19,469 nucleotides of DNA. Source: CAZCWM01 sp964622625 (GTDB taxonomy: Bacteria > Planctomycetota > Phycisphaerae > Phycisphaerales > Phycisphaeraceae). The notes under the pieces are model-generated. The model was not told the origin of the DNA. It saw only the letters and a list, made by a program, of their open reading frames with translations, and searched no databases. This document shows, piece after piece, positions 1 to 7,148 of this stretch. Each line of letters opens with the position of its first letter. Positions within the stretch are counted from its first letter, which is position 1. The stretch is from assembly GCA_964622625.1 (NCBI GenBank), contig CAZUUQ010000051.1, forward strand, positions 1-19,469, given 5' to 3'. Both the position numbers and the translations under genes were made by a program.

Positions 1-1001
1 TTGCCGGTGTGCGTGCTGGTCATGCTGCCCGGCGGGTACTGGTCCATCAGCTCAGCTCGGCCGATCACGGCCGAGAGCGGCAGGCCGCTGCTGATGCCCT
101 TGCCGCAGCAGATCAGATCGGGCGTGATGCCGTAGTGCTCGAATCCCCAGAAGCGGCCGGTGCGGCCGAAGCCGGCCTGCACTTCGTCGAAGGCGAGCAC
201 CACCTGATGGCGGTCGCACCATTGCCGCAGGCTTTGCATGTAAGGCACGGGCGCGAAGGCCGCGCTGCCGCCCTGGTACGTCTCGACCAGCACGCCGGCG
301 ATGCGATCGGGGCTGAAACCCTGGGCCGCGAGCGTCTTTTCGAACACGTCGAAACTTGTGTCACGCTGGCGGAAGCCGTCGGGGAACGGCACCTGCGCCA
401 TGGCGGGATCGAGGTTGACGATCCACTGCTTGAGCGCGGGGATGCCGCCGGCCATCTGGGCCCCCATGGTGCGGCCATGAAAGCCGTGCGTGAAGCTGAC
501 GATGGCGATCTTCTCCCGCCCCCCCACCGCGCCCCCCGCTTCCAGCCCGCGCGTGCGCATCAGCTTGATGGCGCACTCCGTGGCTTCGGAGCCGGTGGTC
601 AGCAGGAATGCCTTGTCCAGCCCGTCTGGAGCCAGCCGCACGAGTTCAGCCGCGAGCCGGCCGCGGATGCGTGTGGGAAAACAGTAGCTGTGCATCAGAC
701 CGGCATTGATCTGGTCGAGCGCCGCCTGCTTCACCATCGGGTGGCTGTGGCCGGCGTTGGTCACCAGCACGCCCGAGCTCCAGTCGAGCCACATGTTGCC
801 CCACGCGTCAAAGACCTGGCAACCCTCGGCCCGGTCCCAGACGATCGGCGGCTGGCCGGACATCGAGAGCGGCTCGAACTTGCGCAGGTGTTCGAGAATC
901 GGAATCGACTCGGGCACGGGAATGGCCGTGCGAATCCGCCGATGCGGCGTGTCGACCGGGGGGACGCTCTGAGGTTCCAGCGGGAACATGGCAGCGGTCA
1001 T
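1..1001 (-). CDS. Class III PLP-dependent aminotransferase, 3'-truncated by the window edge
   Basis: Translating the minus strand from the ATG at 1001 gives 333 open codons that run off the left edge, so the C-terminus is missing. The protein is a fold-type I, class III aminotransferase (acetylornithine / 4-aminobutyrate / omega-amino acid group), a cytosolic enzyme moving an amino group to a keto acid through PLP. Seen: the phosphate-cup motif TTGSEATECAIK near residue 135, SFTHGFHGRTMGA, the PLP-ring aspartate in FDEVQAGFGRTG (D272), and the Schiff-base lysine in CCGKGIS (K301). The start is supported by AGGAG six bases upstream (1008-1012). The family has many substrates and the specificity-determining C-terminus is outside the window, so no gene symbol is given. 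It is divergent from the efflux operon and no neighbour suggests its pathway. Confidence 0.9.
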   Translation of the reverse strand, partial: MTAAMFPLEPQSVPPVDTPHRRIRTAIPVPESIPILEHLRKFEPLSMSGQPPIVWDRAEGCQVFDAWGNMWLDWSSGVLVTNAGHSHPMVKQAALDQINAGLMHSYCFPTRIRGRLAAELVRLAPDGLDKAFLLTTGSEATECAIKLMRTRGLEAGGAVGGREKIAIVSFTHGFHGRTMGAQMAGGIPALKQWIVNLDPAMAQVPFPDGFRQRDTSFDVFEKTLAAQGFSPDRIAGVLVETYQGGSAAFAPVPYMQSLRQWCDRHQVVLAFDEVQAGFGRTGRFWGFEHYGITPDLICCGKGISSGLPLSAVIGRAELMDQYPPGSMTSTHTG

Positions 1002-1007
1002 GGACTG

Positions 1008-1012
1008 CTCCT
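1008..1012 (-). promoter_or_regulatory. Ribosome binding site of the aminotransferase
   Basis: The plus-strand CTCCT reads AGGAG on the minus strand, six bases before the ATG at 1001. It fixes that start codon over the internal ATG four codons later. Confidence 0.7.
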
Positions 1013-1050
1013 GGACATGATCGGCAGGGGTCGTGCCCGAAAAACAACAA

Positions 1051-1105
1051 CACGCAAACCCGGCCGGTCCGGTATTTCGGATCGCGGCCTCGCGGTGTTT
1101 GCGTG
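1051..1105. repeat. 9-bp perfect inverted repeat in the divergent intergenic region
   Basis: CACGCAAAC at 1051-1059 is the exact reverse complement of GTTTGCGTG at 1097-1105, with 37 bases between. The region between also holds shorter GC-rich palindromes (for example TCCG/CGGA around a TATT core). It lies between the aminotransferase start (1001) and the efflux operon promoter (1212). It could be a two-site operator or the stem of a structured transcript; neither arm is followed by a T-run, so a classical terminator is unlikely. Confidence 0.45.
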
Positions 1106-1211
1106 CCCGTGTTGCCGGCATTGCCCCTACGGATACCGGCGAGCATTCTCAACTGTTCAACGCGACTATATCGCAAGCATCCGCGGCGTCAAAGCCCCGC
1201 GGACCGGCCTG

Positions 1212-1217
1212 TATAAT
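1212..1217 (+). promoter_or_regulatory. Candidate -10 box of the RND efflux operon
   Basis: A perfect TATAAT lies 48 bases before the adaptor ATG at 1265. TATAAT by chance is rare in DNA this GC-rich. The best -35 at 18-bp spacing is GTCAAA (1188-1193), a poor match, so the promoter may need an activator or a different sigma factor. The expected leader of about 40 nt contains GGAG at 1254-1257, seven bases before the start. Confidence 0.45.
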
Positions 1218-1264
1218 GCGATGCGTCACTCGGCAGATCGCGCCCGCCCTTCTGGAGCTTCGCC

Positions 1265-2353
1265 ATGGAGGCTGACCGCCTGAGAAGACTTTTGAGCCGC
1301 GTGCGACGTTTCAGCGTCGTCGCCGTGAGCCTGGTCTTGCTGGTGCTGGTGATCGCGTGGATGTCGGGCGCGTTTTCACCGCGTATCGAGCCGGGCCGTA
1401 CGCTTGCGGCCGTCGCGGCGGCGGACGCGGCCGACAGCATCGTCGTCGAGGCGCAGGCGGCGCCGGTCCACGCCCGCGCGGTGGGAACCATCCGGGCGAC
1501 GCACGAGGCGGCGATCTCATCGCGGCTGCTGGCGCGGGTGAAGACGGTGCATGTGGCCGCGGGGCAGCGCGTCGACGCGGGGCAGGTGCTGATCGAACTG
1601 GATCCAGCCGACGTGCAGGCGCGGATTCAGCAGGCGGCGGCGGCAGTCGAGGCGGCCGCGGCTCGGTTGCGCCAGGCCGAGAGCGATCTGGAGAAGCTTG
1701 TCGAGCTTCGCCGCCACGGCGCCGCCACCGCTCGCGAACTTGATGACGCCCATCGCACCCAGGCTGTCGCCGCCGCCGATCTTGAGGCCGCCAACCAGTC
1801 GATGGCTGAAGCGCGGACCATGATTGACGACGCCACCGTGCGCAGTCCCATCGAGGGTGTGGTGATCGAGAAATTCGTCGAAGAGGGCGACCTGGCTCAG
1901 CCGGGCAGGACGCTGGTCAGCCTGTACGACCCGCATCGGCTCCAACTCGAGGCCGCGGTGCCCGAACGCATCGCCGTGGGACTGAGCGTCGGCGACACGG
2001 TGGGTGTGGAGATCGACGCGATCGACTTTCATTGCGAGGCCCGGATCAGCGAGATCGTGCCGCAGGCCGCCGCCGCGAGCCGCTCCATGCTCGTCAAGGT
2101 CACCGGCGCCTGTCCGCCGGGGGTCTACAGCGGGATGTTCGGCCGCCTGCTGATCCCGCGGGATCACACGCAGCGCCTGCTCGTGCCGCAGAAGGCGGTG
2201 CGCCGCGTCGGGCAGTTGACGATGCTCGACGTGCTGGGCGAAGAGGGACGCATCGAGCGGCGACTGGTGCGGCTCGGCGAGACCAGTGACGACCAGGTGG
2301 AAGTGCTGGCCGGTTTGTCCGCGGGTGAACGCGTCGTGATCGCGCGAAACTGA
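1265..2353 (+). CDS. RND efflux periplasmic adaptor (membrane fusion protein, HlyD/AcrA family)
   Basis: A 362-residue protein that would link the RND pump to an outer-membrane channel across the periplasm. Residues about 11-31 form an N-terminal hydrophobic anchor (VVAVSLVLLVLVIAWMSG), and no lipobox cysteine is visible. Next come the first biotinyl-lipoyl half (VHVAAGQRVDAGQVLIELD), an alanine-rich helical hairpin of roughly 75 residues with coiled-coil character, the second lipoyl half (ATVRSPIEGVVIEKFVEEGD), a beta-barrel domain and a membrane-proximal domain ending GLSAGERVVIARN. Order and length fit the AcrA/MexA adaptor family. The start is supported by GGAG seven bases upstream. The pump gene starts 36 bases downstream, so the two are probably one operon. 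No TolC-like partner is in the window, and the substrate cannot be told from sequence. Confidence 0.92.
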   Translation: MEADRLRRLLSRVRRFSVVAVSLVLLVLVIAWMSGAFSPRIEPGRTLAAVAAADAADSIVVEAQAAPVHARAVGTIRATHEAAISSRLLARVKTVHVAAGQRVDAGQVLIELDPADVQARIQQAAAAVEAAAARLRQAESDLEKLVELRRHGAATARELDDAHRTQAVAAADLEAANQSMAEARTMIDDATVRSPIEGVVIEKFVEEGDLAQPGRTLVSLYDPHRLQLEAAVPERIAVGLSVGDTVGVEIDAIDFHCEARISEIVPQAAAASRSMLVKVTGACPPGVYSGMFGRLLIPRDHTQRLLVPQKAVRRVGQLTMLDVLGEEGRIERRLVRLGETSDDQVEVLAGLSAGERVVIARN

Positions 2354-2378
2354 TCTCTGAACACCGCACGAATAAGGC

Positions 2379-2382
2379 GGAG
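2379..2382 (+). promoter_or_regulatory. Ribosome binding site of the RND pump
   Basis: AAGGCGGAG ending at 2382 lies seven bases before the ATG at 2390, supporting this start for the pump. Confidence 0.55.
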
Positions 2383-2389
2383 CGCCGCG

Positions 2390-5300
2390 ATGGATCCAGA
2401 CATCGGCAGCCAGTCCGGTCCGGGCGCCGGACAGCAGGCGGATGTTGATTCCCGCCAGGCTGAAAGTGCCAGTCTCATCCAACGGATCGTCGAGGTCTTC
2501 GTCCGCGGCAAGCTGGCGGGCATGCTCACGGTGGTCGCCCTTGCCATGGGCGCCGTCGCCCTGCTCGTGACCCCGCGCGAGGAGGAGCCTCAGATCGTCG
2601 TGCCCATGGCCGACGTGTTCGTCTCCGTCCCCGGCGCCTCGGCCCGCGAGGTGCAGCGGCAGGTCACCACCCGGCTGGAGAAACTGCTTTACCAGATCGA
2701 CGGCGTCGAGCATGTCTACTCCATGTCGATGCCCAACCAGGCCATCGTCACCGTGCGCTTCCACGTCGGCCAGGACCGCGAAGACAGCCTCATCAAGCTG
2801 CACAACAAGCTGGCGATGCACAGCGATGACGTGCCCGCGTCGGTGGCCGGCTGGGTGGTCAAGCCGGTCGAGATTGACGATGTACCCATCGTGGCCGTCA
2901 CGCTCTACGCCGCAACCGACGCGTACGACGATGTGGCCCTCCGTGAGATTGCCGAGGAGCTGGAAATCCGCCTTCAGGCGGTGCGCGATACCGGGCCGAC
3001 NNNNNNNNNNNNNNNNNNNNNNNNNNNNNNNNNNNNNNNNNNNNNNNNNNNNNNNNNNNNNNNNNNNNNNNNNNNNNNNNNNNNNNNNNNNNNNNNNNNN
3101 AGATTGCCGAGGAGCTGGAAATCCGCCTTCAGGCGGTGCGCGATACCGGGCCGACGCAGGTCGTCGGCGGGCGGCGGCGCGAGGTGCGCGTGGCGCTGGA
3201 TACTGAGCGGCTTGCGGGGCGGAATCTGAGCATCGCCGAGATCGAACGGGCCCTGCGCGGCGCGAACGTCTCGGTGCCGGCCGGCGCGTTCAGCCGACTG
3301 GATCAGGCGGTGCAGGTCGATGCCGGTAGTGTGCTCGGCCGGGCCGAGGACGTGGCCGCCCTGGTCGTCGGCGTGGCCGAGGGGCTGCCCGTCTACCTGC
3401 GCGACGTGGCGGACGTGAGCGTCGGCGGCGGCGAGTCGATCAGCTATGTGCACTTTGGCCACGGCGTCGGCCGCACGCTCATCGGACCCAGTGGCCACGA
3501 AGATGAACTCGCGGCCCCTGACGCGCCCCACGACGCGCCCATGCGCGCGGCCGTCACCGTCACCGTCGCCAAACGCAAGGGCGCCAATGCCGTCAGCGTT
3601 GCCCGCAACGTGCAGGCCCAGCTTGAACGCCTCGCTCCCATGCTGCTGCCCGCCGGCGTGGACTACCAGGTCACGCGGGACTACGGCCACACCGCCAACG
3701 ACAAGGTCAACGAACTGGTCGAGGCACTCGCCGTGGCCATCGTCATCGTCATCGGCCTGATCGCCCTGACGCTCGGCTGGCGCGAGGGCCTGATCGTGGC
3801 CGTGAGCGTGCCCATCACGTTCGGCCTGACGCTGATGGTCAACTACCTGGCCGGCTACACGATCAACCGCGTGACGCTCTTCGCCCTGATTCTCTCGCTG
3901 GGCCTGGTGGTGGATGACCCGATCGTGGATGTGGAGAACATCTACCGCCATTTCAAGATGCGCCTGCGCAAGCCGCTCGATGCGGTGCTCGCGGCCATTC
4001 AGGAAGTGCGCCCGCCGATCATCCTCGCCACGCTGGCGGTGATCATCAGCTTCGTGCCCATGTTCTTCATCACCGGCATGATGGGGCCGTACATGCGGCC
4101 GATGGCGCTGAATGTCCCGCTGGCGATGCTCATGAGCATGGTCGTCGCGTTCACCATCACGCCGTGGATGAGCTACCACGTGCTCAAACGCGAGTACGAC
4201 AAGGCCGGCCGCGATGAGCCTTACGACCTGACGCGCACCGGCATTTACCGCGTCTATGCGGCCAGCGTCCGGCCGTTCCTGAACAGTCGGGGCTGGGCGT
4301 GGGGCCTGCTGGGTATTGTCGCCCTGCTGTTCGTACTCGCGTGCCTGCTGCCGGTCACGCGCCGCGTCCCGCTGAAGATGCTGCCCTTCGATAATAAGAA
4401 TGAGTTCCAGGTCGTCATCGACATGCCCGAAGGCACGACGCTGGAGCGTACGGCCGCAACCGCGCACGACCTGGCCGCGTATCTGCGCGGCGTCCACGAA
4501 GTCACGGACGTGACCGCCTACGTGGGCACGTCCAGCCCGATGGACTTCAACGCGATGGTCCGCCACTACTACCTGCGGGCCGAGCCGCACCACGCCGACC
4601 TGCGCGTCAACCTCATCGACAAGAGCCACCGCGCCTACCAGAGCCACGAGCTTGTGCTGCGCCTGCGCAACGCTCTGGCCGCGATCGCCGAGCGCCACGG
4701 GGCGAACATCAAGCTTGTCCAGCCGCCGCCCGGCCCGCCGGTGATCGCCACCGTCACGGTCGAAGTCTACGGCCCGGAGGAAGCCGACTACGCCGACATC
4801 CAGGTCGTCGCTCAGGCCGTGGCCGACCGCTTCGACCGCGAGCCGGCCGTCGTCGATCTCGACACGAGTCTCGAAGCGGCGCAGCAGAAGTACGTCTTTG
4901 TCACCGACGATGAAAAGGCGGCGCTCGCGGGCCTGACCGACGCGCGGATCGCCGCGGAGATCGCGGCCGTGCTGGGGGGGATGGACGCGGCCTACCTGCA
5001 CGAGCCGGATCGCGTGAACCCCACGCCGATCCATCTGCGCCTGCCCGAGCCGACACGTTCATCCATCGCGCGCCTCGAAGACCTCTACCTCACGGGTGAC
5101 GGCGGCATGATTCAGCTTCGCGAGCTGGGCCATTTCGCGCCGGCCGCGCGCGACCAGACGATCTACCACAAGAACCTGCGCCCCGTCGCCTACGTCTTCG
5201 CCGACACCGCCGGCCGCGCCCCCGCCGAGGCGATCCTCGACATGCAGCGCGATCTCAAGCCCGGCGCGCCCGGCTCACCCGTGCCGGCCGAATACAACGT

Positions 5301-5883
5301 GGTCTGGACCGGCGAGGGCGAGTGGCAGATCACCGTCGATGTCTTCCGCGACCTGGGCCTGGCGTTCGCGGCCGCATGCTTGGGCATCTACATCCTGCTG
5401 GTGTATGAGACCAGCAGCTACTTCATGCCCCTGGTGCTGATGATCTCGATCCCGCTGACGGTCATCGGCATCATGCCGGGGTTCTGGATCATGAATCTGC
5501 TTCTGGACCAGCCCATCGATGGGTTCGCCAACCCCGTCTTCTTCACGGCCACGGCGATGATCGGCATGATCGCGCTGTCGGGCATTGCCGTGCGCAACGC
5601 GATCCTGCTGATTGACTTCATCCACGCGGCTCAGCGCACGGGCAAGCCACTGAAGCAGGCGATCATCGAATCCGGGGCCGTCCGCTTCCGCGCGATTTTC
5701 CTGACCGCCGGCACGGCCATGCTCGCGGCCGCGCCCATCACGCTTGATCCGATCTTCTCCGGCCTGGCGTGGGCGCTGATCTTCGGGTTGTTTGTCTCCA
5801 CCGCCTTCACGCTGCTGGTGATACCCGTCGTATACCATCTGGTCTACGCCCATCGTCCTTCACCGGCGACGACCGCCTCGTGA
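2390..5883 (+). CDS. RND-family inner-membrane efflux pump, interrupted by an assembly gap
   Basis: This is one gene split by the N-run. Removing 155 bases (100 N plus one copy of a 55-bp duplication) joins 2390-3000 to 3156-5883 in frame and gives 1112 residues, normal for AcrB/CusA-like proton-driven pumps. In the raw sequence the left part runs out of frame beyond the gap. Seen: a cytosolic N-terminal extension of about 45 residues, TM1 (GMLTVVALAMGAVALLV), a porter domain, a TM2-TM6 block with the proton-relay aspartates in LGLVVDDPIVDVEN (about D457/D458 after repair), a second periplasmic half (FDNKNEFQVVIDMPEGTTLE onward), and a TM8-TM12 block with SGIAVRNAILLIDF. A charged insertion rich in D, A and P (GPSGHEDELAAPDAPHD) sits in the first periplasmic half. 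It follows its adaptor directly. RND family membership is certain; the substrate is unknown. Confidence 0.93.
2946..3155. repeat. 55-bp exact duplication flanking the N-run (contig-end overlap)
   Basis: Bases 2946-3000 and 3101-3155 are identical over all 55 positions and touch the two edges of the N block. Both copies encode the same stretch of the RND porter domain (ending AVRDTGP). This is the pattern left when two contigs that overlap by an assembler k-mer are scaffolded with a default 100-N spacer. It is not a biological repeat or a target-site duplication. Confidence 0.9.
3001..3100. other. Scaffold gap of 100 N inside the RND pump gene
   Basis: Exactly 100 undetermined bases. Because the flanks overlap by 55 bp and the reading frame closes when the overlap is collapsed, probably no sequence is missing. 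Confidence 0.97.
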
Positions 5884-5920
5884 CGCGGCGGCCAGCGGGC
5901 GGCAGGCAGGGAGCAGGCGC

Positions 5921-7063
5921 ATGATGCAATGGTGCGGCATGTTGACGCTGGCCGAGACCGTCCCCGCGACGGCGGCCGGGGCTGGCGGCGCGGCCACGGT
6001 GCCCTGGTGGCAGGTTCTGCTGAACAACAGCTTTTCGCTGGCGCTGCTGTTCATTTTTTTGGTGGCCATCATCGGCGCGGTGGTGAACATGCGCCGCCGC
6101 GACAAGTGCCTGAAGCTGCTTCGCGGCCACCACGTGACGTACCTGGCGACGCCCGGCCGCGTGATATGGGGCGACCTGCGGGTGTACAACCAGGGCCTTG
6201 AACTCTGCTTCGACGCGCCGCACCAGACCCGCGAAGGGGTGATCAAAACCAGCGAACTGGTCTACGAGCCGAAGCTTGCGGAGTGCCTTGCGATCTGCCG
6301 CACGGCCGGAGCCTTGACGCCCGGGGAGAGCCGCGCCCGCGCTCGCCAGGTCCGCCGCAGCTTCAATCCCGGCCTGCCGCGTCGTATGCGGCGGATGTTC
6401 GTGAACTTCATGAACACGATCCGCGACGCGTTTTCCAGGGCCATCAGCACCGTCGTGAGTCATCTGGCAACCATGCGCCCAGGCAGCGCCGTGCTCACCC
6501 AGCAACGCGGCGGAGTGGAGCAGATCGGCCAGACGCTGCTGGGCACGGTGGCCCGCGCCTACGAGCCGATGCTCGAGCGGCATATCGGCCGACCGGTCGT
6601 GCTCACCATGGTCAACCCCGGCGACGAACAGAAGCGACGTATCGAGTTGCCCGGCTTTCTGGTCGATTACTCGGACAAGTTCGTGGCCGTGTTCAACGTC
6701 AGCCACACACCGTTCGAGCAACTGAAGCTGACGGCCGACGAGAATGTCGAAAGGCCCAACGTCAAAATCACGTTGGAGCCGACGCATGTGCTGATCGCCT
6801 GCACCGGGCCGGACGTGCTCGTGATCGAGCGCGTCACCAGCGACAAGGACACCCGCGACCTGCACGTCGCCCTGCTGCCGAGCACCAGTCTTCGGCTGCG
6901 GCGACCGGAGAAGATGCCGCTGACCATCGAGATGCAGCGGACGCGGCAGGTGGACATGGTCTGCCCGCGCAATATCGGCACGGTGCTTTTTGGCGGCGAG
7001 TTGGAGGTCAAGAAGCGCCAGTGGTTCGGCCTGGCGCCCCAGCAGCCGGACGAAGCCGGCTGA
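5921..7063 (+). CDS. Unrecognised single-span membrane protein, downstream of the RND pump
   Basis: A 380-residue protein of a family I do not recognise. A short N-terminal segment precedes one strong hydrophobic helix at about residues 35-56 (SFSLALLFIFLVAIIGAVVN), followed at once by a positive stop-transfer patch (MRRRDK). By the positive-inside rule the remaining roughly 320 residues are cytosolic. They contain two beta-rich, compact-looking segments: GRVIWGDLRVYNQGLEL near residue 80 and LPGFLVDYSDKFVAVFNV near 245. A basic helical linker (RARARQVRRSF...RRMRRMF) lies between them. The gene begins 37 bases after the pump stop with a GGGAG-type ribosome site near 5909-5913, so it is probably the third gene of the efflux operon. 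Two tandem ATGs (5921, 5924) are possible starts. Nothing seen indicates an enzyme active site; an accessory or scaffold role is only inference. Confidence 0.8.
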   Translation: MMQWCGMLTLAETVPATAAGAGGAATVPWWQVLLNNSFSLALLFIFLVAIIGAVVNMRRRDKCLKLLRGHHVTYLATPGRVIWGDLRVYNQGLELCFDAPHQTREGVIKTSELVYEPKLAECLAICRTAGALTPGESRARARQVRRSFNPGLPRRMRRMFVNFMNTIRDAFSRAISTVVSHLATMRPGSAVLTQQRGGVEQIGQTLLGTVARAYEPMLERHIGRPVVLTMVNPGDEQKRRIELPGFLVDYSDKFVAVFNVSHTPFEQLKLTADENVERPNVKITLEPTHVLIACTGPDVLVIERVTSDKDTRDLHVALLPSTSLRLRRPEKMPLTIEMQRTRQVDMVCPRNIGTVLFGGELEVKKRQWFGLAPQQPDEAG

Positions 7064-7075
7064 ACGTCCCGCCTT

Positions 7076-7105
7076 TTGCCCGTCATCGGTCCGATGCGAT
7101 ACGCT
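7076..7105 (+). promoter_or_regulatory. Weak candidate promoter for the glnE-like gene
   Basis: TTGCCC (7076-7081) and TACGCT (7100-7105) are separated by 18 bases in the 85-base space before the GlnE-like start. Each hexamer matches the consensus at only three or four positions. Read-through from the efflux operon is equally possible. Confidence 0.2.
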
Positions 7106-7134
7106 TGTGGGGGCAGGCGGTGAAGACGACCCTC

Positions 7135-7139
7135 AAGGA
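7135..7139 (+). promoter_or_regulatory. Ribosome binding site fixing the glnE-like start
   Basis: AAGGA, nine bases before the ATG at 7149. It selects this codon over upstream in-frame starts that lie inside the preceding gene. Confidence 0.55.
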
Positions 7140-7148
7140 CCCTCCGGC

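Noticed and set aside
9..1283. Long plus-strand open frame antisense to the aminotransferase
   Set aside because: The minus strand carries all aminotransferase motifs over this span; the plus frame has a random, H/R/G-rich composition typical of antisense frames in GC-rich DNA.
2946..3155. Insertion element or target-site duplication in the RND gene
   Set aside because: 55 bp is too long for a target-site duplication, the interior is entirely N of default length, and the frame closes when one copy is removed.
2974..5034. 686-codon minus-strand open frame within the RND pump
   Set aside because: It is rich in H, D, R and G, has no recognisable domain, and runs through the N block. The opposite strand encodes a clear RND transporter.
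6054..6060. T7 run in the membrane-protein gene as a possible slippage site
   Set aside because: The run encodes part of the transmembrane helix in frame, and neither shifted frame continues into a plausible product; nothing suggests programmed frameshifting.
6990..7148. 53-codon N-terminal extension of the glnE-like gene
   Set aside because: It overlaps the end of the preceding gene, has no ribosome site, and its translation (R/S/P-rich) is unlike the rest of the protein; the ATG at 7149 has AAGGA upstream.
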